From positions 372,001 through 436,000 of the forward strand of contig QXEO01000170.1 in the NCBI GenBank assembly GCA_007115705.1: a stretch of 64,000 nucleotides of DNA, written 5' to 3'. The notes below the pieces were generated by a model, which searched no databases, was not told the DNA's origin, and saw nothing but the letters and a program-made list of their open reading frames with translations. The translations under genes were made by a program, and so were the position numbers. Position 1 is the stretch's first letter. The number at the start of each line of letters is the position of its first letter. Below are positions 1 through 11,808 of this stretch, piece by piece. This DNA comes from Dactylis glomerata (lineage: Eukaryota; Streptophyta; Magnoliopsida; Poales; Poaceae).

Positions 1-2231
1 CATATTCAAATTACAATTGTGTTGCTTGAGTAAAGTGTGATACATCTCAATCTTAGATTCTATTCTTGCTATCCTTGTAATGATGATCTAATCAACATTA
101 TAACACTTATCCAATACCCCCTGAACCCAATAGAAACCTTAAACCATTATCCCAAATGTTATCTACCCATACTCAATCCTCTGTCCACTTGAGCCTAATT
201 TCATGTGTAGAGCTATTCAATTAACAAATGAGTTAATTGAGTAACTCAATGATTCATAAATCCTAGCCTAAGCTTAAGTGTAATAGATACTATTTAAGAA
301 TAATTGTTGTCACACTTATTCAGTAGTATTACTATTGCACTATTTTGTCTCTTATGTGATTTACCCACATGAGATGTTCCAAGACCCAAAATGCTTTGAT
401 AAAGCATAAGGATCTCACTCCTTATATTTTGTCCAATTCATATGTATATTCAAATTGCAAAAGTGCAAATTGAGTACTTCAAGCATTCTTAAGACCTAGC
501 CTAGTGCCTAAGTGTGATATATACTGTTTAAAGAATAAATGTTGTTACACTTATTCAAATAGTATTTTGGTTGCACTATCCCGCACCTATGTGATCTATT
601 TCACATGAACTATTCTGAAACTCTTTCATGCTCTGATAAAGCACAAAGACTTCGTCAATTATATAATGCCTAATCTAAACCTCTCTCAAATCATATTGAT
701 CTTCCCCAGATAGCTCTCAAATCCATATCTCCCAAATCATGATCTTTTACCATATCCTTCATGTTATAACACCTCAATAAATCAAATTGTTAAACAAACA
801 CCTTTCAATTGTTTGATTTGTTTGATCGTGTTTGTATGGAGTGTTTATGTTATGCTTTTTCTTGTGTTATAGTTTTGCGAAGGACTACGTACTTAGTTGA
901 GAGAAGTGGAAAGATCGTATTCCTCAAAAAGGCAAGTGACACACATGTTTCCCCACCCATTTTATTATGCATTAGTATGTTCACCTCTTGTAGTATGCAT
1001 GATAGGTGTTTTACTCAACTGTTTTATCAAATGCTTAGATCCTAGTAGTGTGTAGCTATACCTCAAACCCCACCTGATAGGATGCTAAATACTTTGTTAA
1101 TTTTGATGCCTTGCTAAGATCACTTGAAAAGTGTTTTGTGATAAAGTTAAGAACTTCAACTAAAATGAAACACCTGGGTGGAATGGTTTGATAAGATGAG
1201 GCGAGGTAGGTGGGTTCTGGGACGCAAGCCTCATAAGAGGATGTGCGAACAGAATGCCGCTCGGGATGGCCACCCAGGAATAAAGAGATGGCTATGTCTT
1301 CCATGCTTAGTGTACTTCCAGTGCAGCCTTATGACATTATGGGCTCTGTCTTGACTGATTAGAATGTGGGAGTGCAACTTGTCGGCAAGAAGTGGTGGTA
1401 GTCAATTATAGGTTGGGAGCGGTGCTTGCCAAGTTAGTTGTCCTCTCCTTCTAAAAGGTCTCGTTTCATTTTATGTATGGGCATAAAATGAATCGTAAGG
1501 TGAAAGTGCACAACCCTTGCAAGGTGTTTAAATCTAATCGATTAGCCGTGTCCTCGGTTATGGACAATTGAGTCTCTAGACATGGAATGTACGGAATAAT
1601 CTCACCACCTCTTCTGAATGATTAAAATCTGTCTAGAAAACTCCTAGGTAGGAACTAAGGACCATACACTCCGAGGGGTGGTGGTGCCTGAGGTTCCGGC
1701 TTTGTCGAATTTCGTCCAGTGCTACATGCCTAGCTAGTATGTGGTTATTGGGAGTTATTTCGACCCTTGAAAATATAAAACTTTAAAAGTTATACTTTGA
1801 GAACGAACTATAGGACAAAACTGGCTTTATGCAAATCAGCCTGTGAGATCCACTAGCCAAATATTCATGTAGATAGGCTCCTCACAACAGCCACCAAATA
1901 TGTGTCCTTTGCCAGTACATCATTGTACTGACCCCTTTGGGGCTGCATATTCAACGTGCAGGTTTTACTTCGAGTAAGGAACCAGGATTTGGATCTCGAG
2001 CTTACATTCCAACATGGCTGCCTGTGGCATGTGATGAAGATGGAGGCTCCTTGACACTTTGTTAATTTCGCTGTGTAAATTGTAAGATTTAAGTACCTTG
2101 TATCTGGATCCGCGATGTAATCTTGATACTATGCAATGAATATTTCATTTTGTTCTGTGGTGCTATCATTGATCCAGGGAATAGCACTTAACACAGATGT
2201 TCCACCTTGTTCTCAAGGTTGGGGCGTTACA
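1..2231 (+). repeat. 3' part of a LARD-type LTR (same family as element C)
   Basis: The sequence matches the 3' halves of the two C LTRs (about 14.85-17.31 kb and 22.66-24.41 plus 33.26-33.98 kb) in the same order, and ends with the same GGGCGTTACA terminus at 2231. It is more diverged from both C copies than they are from each other. It begins outside the window, so it could be the 3' LTR of a full element or a solo LTR. No coding capacity is seen. The base after the end, 2232, falls inside an antisense Athila-type LTR, so this LARD inserted into that LTR. Confidence 0.85.
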
Positions 2232-2872
2232 TCACGAGATCTAAACATGAAGCACATGGTGGAGAAGACAACCAACTAGCTACTGCTATAGACCCATAGT
2301 CCAAGGTAGACTACTCACTCATCACACCAGAGGCAAGCATGGCGATGAAGAAGACCTCCGGTGGCGATTCCCCTCTCCGGCAGGGTGCCAGGAAGAGCTT
2401 CTGGACCCTCCCAATTTTCGGGTCGACCGCGGCGGTGGATCGCGATGTGTTTTGGAAAAGTGATCGGGTGTTTAGGTTTTTCCTGTCGGGGGGTCTTTAT
2501 AGGCGAAGGGGCGGCATCAGAAGTGGACCAGGGGGCCCACACCACAGGCCAGCGTGGGCCAGGGGTGGGTCGCGCCCCCTGGTGGTGTGGCCACCCTCTG
2601 GTCCGGCTCCGTCTCCTCTTCGGTGTTCTGGAAGCTCCGTGAAATATCTAGATGTCTCGCTTTTGTTTCATCCAATTCCGAGAATATTTCCTATGTAACT
2701 TTTCTGAAACACAAAAACATCAAAAAACAGGGAACTGGCACTGTGGCATCTCGTTAATAGGTTAGTTCCAGAAAATGCATAAAAATGCCACAAAGTGTAA
2801 CGAAACACTAAGCAAATGGTGTAAAAACAAGCATGGAGCATCAAAAATTATGGATACGTTGGAGACGTATCA
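2232..2872 (-). repeat. Athila-type LTR fragment, antisense (family of element B)
   Basis: Read on the minus strand from 2872, this starts TGATACGTCTCCAACG and follows the first 640 bases of the B LTR (9926 onward), including the GC-rich hairpin region and the CCTATAAAG TATA-like box. It stops where the left-hand LARD LTR ends at 2231. On the other side it abuts the gag region of copia element E at 2873, so this LTR, or the element it belonged to, inserted into E and was then split by the LARD. Confidence 0.85.
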
Positions 2873-3461
2873 ATATTGCTCAATCCATTGCAAATGAACT
2901 TAGGTTGCAAAATGAGAAACTTAATCTTATAATTGCTAAAGAAGCAACCAAGTTCCCTCCTAGCACCTTTATTGCAAGTACATGTCACACTAACCCTCTT
3001 TATGAGAAAGATCCTCTCAACGGGGATAAAAGGCTTGATGAGCTTTTGAGTGCTCAAAAGCAACATGGTGACAAGACCGGACTTGGCTTCATCTCCAAGT
3101 CAAAGAAGAAGAGGAACAAGAAGAAGAACAACAACAAGAAGAAGTTCTCGTGCCTACTCCTCCTAAGAAGCGCATCCCTAATGACATATGCTTTGATGAG
3201 GACGACAATGTCTTTGAGGAGGAGGGTGAGCTAGTGAAGGAAATGGTTGGCAATGCCAAAAGGACAATGCCCAATCACAACAACTTTGCGAGAAAATATA
3301 ACCCTTCCTATGTTCTTTGTCGTGCTTATGATGGGCATGTATATGCTAAATTTGTTGGATCACCCAATGAATGCATTGCATGGTCTATTTGGGTTCCTAA
3401 GACCCTTGTCACTAACAAAAGAGGACCCATTGAAAAATGGGGACCTAAAAACAAGACTTGA
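2873..3461 (+). pseudogene. Copia gag C-terminal part (element E)
   Basis: Gag packages the element RNA. The first part reads in one frame to about 3150: a helical segment, then a Lys/Asn-rich run (about 3095-3150) encoded by AAGAAG-type repeats. It continues in another frame to a stop at 3461, past an acidic stretch and the motif GHVYAKFVG. The change of frame near 3150 shows a frameshift, possibly slippage in the AAG-rich tract. The N-terminal part is missing because the antisense LTR interrupts it at 2872. I saw no intact zinc knuckle in what remains. Assignment rests mainly on position before the protease. Confidence 0.7.
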
Positions 3462-3462
3462 T

Positions 3463-4990
3463 ATCTTGTAGGGATTTGCTTCCGGTGCGGGACAATGGAT
3501 AATTGATAGTGGTGCTACCAATCATATGTTCGGAAGCAAAGAGTTGGTGAAGGATCTTCGCACCGGTTCATCTAGTGCGGGCTACGTCACCTACGGAGAC
3601 TCCTCAAGGTCAAAGGTATTGGGTCTTGGTAAAGTTGTCATTTCTCAAAGTGTTACCGTGGAAGATGTCATGCTTGTTGAGACTCTCTCTTACAATTTAC
3701 ATTCCGTAGCTCAACTTGCCGATATGGGCTTTGCAACTTTCTTTGATGTTGGGATTGTGGTTCTTTTGTGGAGCAAGTCTCTTAAAGTACCTTTTGTTGG
3801 GCATGTCGAAAATGACTTATATGTGATTAACTTTTTGGAGAAAGTCACTAAAGCCGCGACTTGCCTAATGGCTAAAGTTGACGTGGGATGGCTTTGGCAT
3901 TGCCGGCTAGGCCACGTCAATATGAGAACTTTGCAAAGTCTCCACAAAGTTAATCACATCCTAGGACTAACCGATCTAACCTTTGCCAAAGATTGTGTGT
4001 GTAGAGCTTACATTGAAGGAAAGATGCATGAACTTCCTCACCCTAGAAAGATGATCATTTCTTCTAAGAGGGTCTTAGAGCTCCTCCACATGGATCTTTT
4101 TGGCCCTCCAACTCATGCAAGTCTAGGAGGAAAGAAGTATTGTTTGGTGATTGTTGATGACTACTCAAGATATATATGGGTCTACTTCTTCAAGCACAAA
4201 TACGAGACCCAATAAACCGTCAAAGACTTCACCAATGAAGTTCAACGTTAATATGGCCAAGATACCTTGATGATTCGAAGTGACAATGGCACCGAGTTCA
4301 AGAACTACACATTGAATGACTTCTTGAGTGATGAAGGGATACGTCATCAATACTTGTCTCCCTACACTCCTCAACAATATGGTATAGCTTGAGCGGAAGA
4401 ACCGGACTTTGATGGACATGGCTAGGACCATGTTAGCAGAGTTTAAGTCTTCATTTAACTTTTGGGCCAAAGCCATCAATACTGCGTGTCATGCAACTAA
4501 CCAGCTATATGTCCGCAAGGGCTTAAACAAGACTCCGTACGAGATCCTCACCGGCAACAAGCCTAACATCAAGTATTTTCGGGTATTTGGTTGTAAGTGC
4601 TTCTATCTTAAAAAGGGTGTCCACTTGTCCAAGTTTGACTCTAAAGCTCTTGAGGGTATCTTTGTTGGTTATGCCGCCGAATCTCATGCTTTTAGAATCT
4701 TTGACAAAGAGTCCGCTCGTGTTGTTGAAGTTTCTAATGTGAGATTCGATGAGAATGACGGCTCCCGTATGGAGCAAAGTGGTGTTTGTGATGTAGGTGA
4801 TGAAATACCTCCTCGAGCCATAAGAAGAATGGGTGTGGGACATCTCATACCCATTGAGAAACACCTTTTGGTGGAAGGAGAAGGACTATGCTCTACTCAA
4901 GTAAAGCCTTCACCTTCACAAGCTCCACAAGTTTCACAAGGTCTGATTGATGCTAACCAAAGACAAGCTCTAGACCATCACCCAAGCTAG
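3463..4990 (+). pseudogene. Copia protease and integrase (element E)
   Basis: Protease cleaves the polyprotein and integrase inserts the cDNA. The protease active site DSGATNHM lies near 3505-3530. The integrase zinc domain follows (WHCRLGHVN near 3893; then CVCRAY near 3997, where the family normally has a second Cys in place of the Tyr). The core begins at LLHMDLFGP (near 4080), with SDNGTEF near 4279 and a final AERKN-type motif near 4390. In-frame stops at 4213-4215 and near 4249, and a frame change near 4390, break it. After 4409 the C-terminal integrase region runs on (KCFYLKKG, GIFVGYA) to a stop at 4988-4990. The lost Cys and the stops indicate no function. Confidence 0.85.
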
Positions 4991-6690
4991 CAAGGCCAAG
5001 ATCAAGACCAAGTGGATGGTGGTGAGTCTTCACCAATGGTAGATCAATGCCAAGCTCAAGATGATGAGCATGCTCATGTTGATGAACAAGCTCAAGTTGA
5101 AGGTCAAGGCGAGGATCAAAATAGTGGTGATGACCAAGTAGTTTCTCAAGAGTCTTTTGAAGAAGCTCAAGCTCACCGTGCAAGGAAAGTGGAAGATGTT
5201 CTCCGCAAGGGGATTCATACCATGGATAGTGTGATTGGAAGTGTGAGGAAAGGGGTTTCCACAAGGAGACAATTGGCCAACTATAGTTGCAATCATGCCT
5301 TCATCTCTTGTGTGGAACCCCAAAAGGTTTTTGAGGCACTTGAAGACCCGGATTGGGTGGAAGCTCTGCATGAAGAACTCAACAACTTCAACCGCAACAA
5401 AGTTTGGTCATTGGTGCAGAAGCCCAAAGATTGCCGCAATGTAATTGGACCCAAATGGGTGTTCAAGAACAAACAAGACGTGAATGGGATTGTTGTGAGA
5501 AACAAGGCTCGCTTGGTTGCTCAAGGATACTCTCAAGTTGAAGGCATTGACTATGGGGAGACCTACGCTCCCGTGGCTCGCCTCGAGTCAATCTGTATCC
5601 TTCTTGCTTATGCTTCTCATCATAATTTTAAGTTGCAACAAATGGATGTGAAGAGTGCTTTTCTCAATGGTCCTCTACATAAATTAGTATATGTAAAGCA
5701 ACCCCCAGGCTTTGAGGACCCTCATTTCCCAAACCATGTCTACAAACTCGATAAGGTGCTCTATGGCCTTAAACAAGCCTCACGTGCGTGGTATGAGCAT
5801 CTTAAAGAGTTACTAGTAGACCGTGGGTTTGAAATAGGGCTCATTGAACCAACTTTTTTTGCTAAGAAGGTCAATGGGGAGCTTTTCATATGCCAAATTT
5901 ATGTAGACGATATCATTTTTGGCTCTTCTAACAAAATCTTCAATGATGAATTTGCAAAGCTAATGACCGACAAATTTGAGATGTCAATGATGGGGGAGTT
6001 GAAATTCTTTCTTGGCTTTGAAGTTAGGCAATTGAGAGGAGGGACCTTCATCAATCAAGCCAAGTACATCCAAGACATGCTCAAGAAATTCAACATGGAC
6101 TCCAGAGTTAATGGAACCAAAACTCCCATGCCTACTAAGGTTACTCTTGAACTCGATCCCAATGGTAAAGAAGTGGATCAAAAGCTTTATCGCTCTATGA
6201 TTGGCTCATTGCTTTATCTTTGCACTTCTAGACCCGATATCATGCTTAGTGTGGGAATGTGTGCACGATACCAAGCCATCCCAAAGGAAATCCATTTGAT
6301 GGCCATCAAAAGAATCTTTCGATATTTAATTCATACCCCAACTTTTGGCCTTTGGTACCCGAAGGGATCAAGCTTCGAGCTTGTTGGGTACTCGGATTCC
6401 GATTGGGCGGGAGACAAAGTGGATAGGAAATCAACTTCTGGAGATTGCCAATTCTTGGTAGGTCCTTGGTTAATTGGTCTTCCAAGAAGCAAAACTGTGT
6501 GTCTCTCTCCACCGCCGAAGCCGAGTACGTGTTGGCCACGAGTTGTTGTGCTCAACTCCTTTGGATGCGGCAAACGTTGAAGGACTACAGAATTCATTGT
6601 GACAAGGTTCCACTCTTGTGTGACAATGAGAGTGCCATCAAGATTGCTCATGATCCCGTTCAACACAACAAGACGAAGCACATTGAGATC
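4991..6690 (+). pseudogene. Copia reverse transcriptase and RNase H (element E), 5' segment
   Basis: After an acidic Gln/Asp-rich linker the RT domain starts near 5330 (NVIGPKWVFK, ARLVAQGY). It keeps QMDVKSAFLNG near 5640 and the catalytic YVDDIIFGS near 5900. RNase H follows, with YSDSDWAGD near 6390. A frame change between about 6440 and 6470 separates this from STAEAEYV and CDNESAIKI near 6510-6650. The reading is cut at 6690 by element A, and the last residues of RNase H are at 45038-45207. The RT itself is open over its full length, so RT decay is slight compared with integrase. Confidence 0.9.
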
Positions 6691-6939
6691 TGATACATCC
6701 AAAACGTATCTACTTTCCCGAACACTTTTGCTATTGTTTCTCCTCTGATTTGTGTGTTTTGAATACAACTAACACGGACTGACACTGTTTTCCGCAGAAT
6801 TGCTCTGGTGTCTCGTTTTTGTGCAGAAATCAACTTTCAGTAAAAATTCGGGAAAAATCATGAAAAATTCTATTTCACCAGAAGACCTACGGAGCCAGAA
6901 GACAGGAGGGAGAGGAGGCCTGAGGGCCCCTCACACACT

Positions 6940-6970
6940 GGTGGCGCGGCCCAGCCCTGGCCGCGCCACC
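6940..6970. repeat. 12-bp GC-rich inverted repeat (hairpin) in the A LTR
   Basis: Arms GGTGGCGCGGCC and GGCCGCGCCACC flank a 7-base loop CAGCCCT. Weaker pairing extends outward to TCAC/GTGA. The same 31 bases recur unchanged at 40107-40137 inside the element. The 3' LTR copy (43892-43922) has lost perfect pairing through two substitutions in the right arm. Confidence 0.9.
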
Positions 6971-7017
6971 CTGGCGTGAGGAGGCCCCAACCATCCTCTC
7001 GGCCTCCCCTCTCGCCT

Positions 7018-7026
7018 ACATATACC
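7018..7026 (+). promoter_or_regulatory. TATA-like box of the A 5' LTR
   Basis: ACATATACC lies about 50 bases after the GC hairpin, and a leader ending in a GC-rich stretch follows. Position and composition fit the LTR promoter, but the start site is not determined from sequence. Confidence 0.45.
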
Positions 7027-8096
7027 CTCTGACGACATAATATCGGGGAGACGACGTTTTTCCCAGATAGACTTCCGCTGTGCTGCCGCCATCAGAAACC
7101 GCGATTCGGAACCAGAAACTCCATTCTGGCACCCTGCCGGGACGGGGATTTGGAGGAGATCTTCATCACCATCATCACCGACGTCACTCCATCGACCATC
7201 CATGACTCCCCCATCCACGTGTGAGTAATTCCCCCGCTGTAGGTGAGGGGATGATAGGGATTGGATGAGATTGTTCATGTAATTTGGTATGAGATTGTTA
7301 GGGCATAGTGCCTAGTATCTTTATTTAGTGCCTATGACATTGTTGCAACTTGTTGTGCTTAATGCTTGTCACTTTGGGCCCGAGTGCCATGATTTCAGAT
7401 CTGAACATGTTATTATTTCTATGATGATAGTTGTTGTTTATGGTCTTACCTACAAGTTGTATACACATATTGTTGTCCGGAACCCGAGGCCCCAAAGTGA
7501 TAGAAATTGGGATAACCGGAGGGGATGGCTATGATGTGAGGATCACATGTGTTCACCGAGTGCTAATGCTTTTCTCCGGTACTTTATTAAAAGGAGTACC
7601 TTAATTACCAGTAGTTTCCCTTGAGGCCCTGCTGCAACAGGCTGGTAGGACAAAAGATGTCGTGCAAGTTTCTCCTTGTGAGCACGTACGACTATTTACG
7701 GAACACATGCCTATGATTGTTTGTACTAGGATGCTTTATCTTATTTATCTGCAATGCCCATGTCTCATTGATTTCATGAATTATCTTATCCATGCAACGC
7801 CTGTAATCCATCCCTATGCCTACAGTATTTGGTCCTACTGTTTACTACTGTTACTATTACCGCTGCTATTTTACTACTGCTGTTACTGTTTCACTACTGT
7901 CACCACTATAAAACTGTTGCTACTGATAAACCATTGCGAGCAAGACTGTTTCCAGGTGCAGCTAAATTGACAAGTCATCTGTTAAGGCTTACATATATTC
8001 TTTGGCTCCCCTTGTGTCGAATCAATAAATTTGGGTAATACTTCCCTCGAAGACTGTTGCGATCCCCTATACTTGTGGGTCATCAAGACTATTTTC

Positions 8097-8114
8097 TGGC
8101 ACTGTTGCCGGGGA
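8097..8114 (+). other. Primer-binding site of element A
   Basis: TGGCACTGTTGCCGGGGA starts 11 bases after the 5' LTR. It resembles the tRNA-Asp-type site (TGGCGCCGTTGCCGGGGA) usual in Athila-lineage elements, with two differences. Confidence 0.8.
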
Positions 8115-8173
8115 GCATAGCTTTATTTGTAAGTTCACTTGGTATTCATATTGTTCGCTGCAATCCTTTCATC

Positions 8174-9925
8174 ATGGGTAAACCTCGTGATGGAAAAGTT
8201 TCTATATTGCCATCCACTACAAGAAGAGGTACGACTCTCAACACCTCTGTTGCTCTTGATTCACCGTCTGTTATGAGTAAGTTGCTTACACCACCACACC
8301 CACACGCTACTGCTACTACTTCTGCTGAGATTGAAAATGCCACTGATAATTTAGATGATGCTTCTACTGTGCTTGATGAGAGTGGTTCACTAGGTTCCTT
8401 TTTAGATGCTACTATTGCTAGAGCTAAGTTGGGAAACACCACTGTTACACCTGTTAGTTCACCTGAGTCTAGGGAATGTCCTAGTGATGATTATGATGAT
8501 GATGCTTATATTGAGCTTAATGATGATTTTATTACTGAAGCACGTGCTGCTCGTAATGCTGGTAATGTTTGAGAACTTCTTGCAAGACGTTCTGTTAGAT
8601 ATAATTTGTCTCCTGATCCTAAGTTTGCTGCTTCTCCCATAAATATTAGAGACAAGGATTATGATTTCTCTTTGGATTTATCTTACATATCTATTGTTGA
8701 GAAAACTCCTTTTTGTGGTACTAAAGATGAGAGTGCTATGGGGCACATGAATGAGCTTTCTACTTTGAGTAATTTATTTTCTGATGATATTAAGCTCCGC
8801 ACTTACTTTGTTGCTAAGATTTTTCCTTTCTCGTTGAAATATGCAGCTAAAACTTGGTTTAATAGCTTGTCTCCTGGATCTCTTACTAGTCCTATTGCTT
8901 TGGTTAATGCTTTCTTTTAGAAATATTTTCCTGCTAGTGCTCAACATGCCGCTGTGCAGAAAATCTTTGATTTTGAACAGGGAAAAGGAGAGATATTGCG
9001 TGAATCTTCGACATGGTTTTGTTCTTTAATTAGAGCTTTGCCTAAAGAACCATTGCCTAAGAACGAACTCCTTGATATATTTTATAATGGACTAACGGAT
9101 GAATCTAAGTCATATTTGGATAGTTGTGCTGGTTGTGTTTTCAGGGAAAGAACTCCGGCTGATGCTGAAGAATTAATGGCTAAAATAAGCCGAAATCATG
9201 ATGATTGGACTTTAGTTGAGCCAGCACCAACACCAACCCCTGCGCCATCTACAGAGCCTACGTCGAAGAAGAGAGGGATGATTGAATTAAATGATGAAGT
9301 TATGAAGGAAGCTAAGAAATCTCTTAAGGAGAAAGGTATTAAGGCCGAAGATGTGAAGAACTTACCTCCTATAGAAGAATTATGTAAGCCAATCCCCCAC
9401 TAATCAACTATTGAGGTACACTCTCTCCAACACTTTGATGAAAGAGATATTCCTTATACTAAACCTCCTGATCAATGCTTAGATGAATTTGATAATTTTA
9501 TTGTTAAGCAAGAAAATTTTAATAGAATGGTGCATAATCATTTGTTGGAAAATTCTAGAGCTATTAATAAGTTGCAGGATATTGTGGAGAGAACCGCTAA
9601 TGATGTGAAGATACTTGTTAAACATTTTCAAATGGTTCAAATGCAAATTGATCAGCTTACCAAGGTGCAAAAAGACTTGCTAGTTAATGCCGCAAGAGAG
9701 AAGCAAGCATGTGAAATACGCACAAGAAGTGGCGCTGCTACTCAAGATCCATTATATCCTGAAGGACATCCTAAGAGGGTTGAGCAAGATTCTCAACGTA
9801 CTTCAAGTGATGATATTCCTTCTAAGGAGAAGAAGAAGCATAAAACAACCACAGAATCATCTGATGCAGGTAAAGATCCTAACAGTGTTTCTATTTCTGA
9901 TGCTGAAACTAAACCAGGAGATGCT
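8174..9925 (+). pseudogene. Athila-lineage gag (element A), 5' part
   Basis: Gag is the structural protein. One frame runs from ATG 8174, 60 bases after the primer site, to 9925, where element B interrupts it. It is broken by in-frame stops at 8570-8572 (TGA), 8918-8920 (TAG) and 9401-9403 (TAA). The order is an acidic N-terminus, the gag core (KTWFNSLSPGS near 8850; FYNGLTDES near 9080), a Pro/Thr-rich linker, a Lys-rich segment, and a C-terminal part with RTRSG near 9725. The frame continues after B at 38820 into the protease. I did not find a CCHC knuckle. All three stops are of the kind expected from decay of methylated DNA. Confidence 0.85.
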
Positions 9926-11614
9926 TGATACGTCTCCAACGTATCTATAATTTTTGATGCTCCATGCTTGTTTTTACACCATTTGCCTATTGTTTCATTA
10001 CACTTAGTGGAACTTTTATGCATTTTCCGGAACTAACCTATTAACGAGTTGCCACAGTGCCAGTTTCCTGTTTTCTGCTGTTTTTGTGTTTCAGAAGTGA
10101 TACACAGGAAATATTCTCGGAATTGGACGAAACAAGTTCTTGAAGTCTTATTTTACCCGGAAGCTTCCAGAGATCCGAAGGAGAGTAGGAGGGGGGCCAC
10201 CAGGGCCCCACACGCAGGGGTGGCGCGGCCAGGCCCCTGGCCGCGCGGGCCCCACGTGAGGGCGCCTGGCTCCTCCTCTGACATCGCCCCTTCGCCTATA
10301 AAGACCCCCCGACGGAAAAAACCTAAGGACCCAATCAGTTTTCCAGAACACATCGCGATCCGCCGCCGCCATCGACCCGAAGATCGGGAGGGTCCAGAAG
10401 CTCTTCCTGGCACCCTGCCGGAGAGGGGAATCGCCATCGGAGGTCTTCTTCATCGCCATGCTTGCCTCCGGAGTGATGAGTGAGTAGTCTACCTTGGACT
10501 ATGGGTCCATAGCAGTAGCTAGATGGTTGTCTTCTCCACCATGTGCTTCATGTTTAGATCTCATGAGCTGCCCTACATGATTGAGATCACCGTTATGTAA
10601 TTCTACATGTTTGGTTTGTTGGGATCCGATGAATATTGGTGTTTATGATTGAGTTGCTGTAATGAATATTATCTTTTGTTATCTCTATGTTGTTTATGAT
10701 CTTGCATGCTCTCCGTTGTTAGTAGCTATCTTGGCCGAGTAGTTGCTAGTGACTCCAAGAGGGGGTATTTATGCTCGATAGTGGGTTCATGCCTCTATTT
10801 CACCTGGGGGAGTGACAGAAACCTCTAAGGTGGTAGATGTGCTGTTGCTACTAGGGAGAAAACAACATTCATATGCTCAAGGGCATATGCTTTGTTTACA
10901 TTACACACTTTGCTTAATGCAATTATCTGTTGTTCGCAACTTAATACTACTGGGGTGTTCGGATTGATATCCCCGGGAGTGGATTATTAGTCATAGATGC
11001 AGTTGGATGGCGGTCTATGTATTTTGTTGTAATGCCCAGAGTAAATCTCATAGTGATCTTCTTGACATATCACGTTTATCTTTATTCTATCAATTGCCCA
11101 ACTGTAATTTGTTTACCCAGCATGTGTTATTTTATCTATGGAGAGACACCACTAGTGAACTGTGGATCCCGGTCCTATTTCCATCATATTGCTATCACCT
11201 GTTTACTTTCTCGCACTGTTTACTTTACTCGCATACTTTTGCTGTTTTCCACTCGATACACTCATAACCTTTGTTTCAAGCAAACCGGTGAGATTGACAA
11301 CCTCATCGTAAGTTGGGAGCAAAGTATTTGTTTGTGTGTGTGCAGGTTCCACGTTGCAGCTAGCAAGCAAAGCTTGGACGTGGTGCCATATATAAATTGT
11401 CCGCAGGTGTCGCAAACTAGCAAGCATCACCTTCAGTCGTTTGTCTCTCCTCTCCTGACCGATATTAAACCTTGGTTTCTTAACCGAGGGAAAACCAGCT
11501 GCTATACTCATCATACCTTCCTCTTGGGGTTCCCAACGGGCTGGTCATTCACCACGCACAAGGACTGTTGCTGGGGGACGAAGAAGAATAATCTCCTTCA
11601 TCAACTAGCCATCA
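9926..11614 (+). repeat. 5' LTR of element B
   Basis: This 1689-bp repeat matches 37129-38814, the antisense fragment 2232-2872 and the solo LTR 52826-54443. It contains a GC-rich inverted repeat (arms from GGTGGCGCGGCC at 10219-10230) and a TATA-like box at 10295. An apparent long open frame through its end is fortuitous. Confidence 0.93.
10295..10303 (+). promoter_or_regulatory. TATA-like box of the B 5' LTR
   Basis: CCTATAAAG lies about 50 bases downstream of the GC hairpin arms and is followed by a C-run. The same box is kept in the 3' LTR (about 37498) and in the antisense copy (about 2500), so it is the likely LTR promoter. Confidence 0.6.
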
Positions 11615-11624
11615 GCTGTTTTTC

Positions 11625-11642
11625 TGGCGCCGCTGCCGGGGA
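11625..11642 (+). other. Primer-binding site of element B
   Basis: TGGCGCCGCTGCCGGGGA starts 10 bases after the 5' LTR. It is one base away from the usual tRNA-Asp-type site of Athila-lineage elements. Confidence 0.85.
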
Positions 11643-11808
11643 GGAAGTAGAAGACTTCTGCGAGGAGAGTTTTCGCACACACATCCTTTACTTTGTTTTA
11701 AGTTTTGCTTTACTTTATTTATACTTTCATCGTTTTATCAAAAACCCAAAAAAATTAGAATCCTTTGTAGTTATTTTTACTTGTCTTGCTTTATCATGCT
11801 TTCTATCA

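Larger units (their letters stand above)
2873..6690 (+). mobile_element. Ty1-copia element E (Sirevirus-like), internal region, 5' segment
   Basis: Gag, protease, integrase, RT and RNase H are in copia order (integrase before RT). The segment starts abruptly in gag at the antisense LTR and stops at 6690 in RNase H, where element A is inserted. Coding resumes in register at 45038 after the duplicated target AGATC. Several stops and frame changes make it inactive. The Sirevirus assignment is tentative, from the integrase and RT wording and from repeated GGATTATCC-type motifs in the 3' non-coding part; the Ty1-copia assignment is secure. Confidence 0.85.
6691..8085 (+). repeat. 5' LTR of element A
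   Basis: This 1395-bp repeat matches 43642-45037. It starts TGATACATCC and ends TGGGTCATCA just before the primer site. It contains a GC-rich hairpin (6940-6970), a TATA-like box (7018-7026) and a T/C/A low-complexity stretch at about 7840-7920 (TACTGTTACT-type repeats) that creates spurious hydrophobic reading frames. Confidence 0.93.

Noticed and set aside
7662..8038. Hydrophobic ORFs in the A LTRs (also 44614-44990)
   Set aside because: They come from TACTGTTACT-type low-complexity sequence in the LTR and occur in overlapping frames; no sign of a protein.
11017..11808. Long open frame running from the B LTR through the primer site into the B ORF
   Set aside because: The first 790 bases are LTR and primer-site sequence; the same reading is open in the 3' LTR by chance. 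The likely start is ATG 11809.
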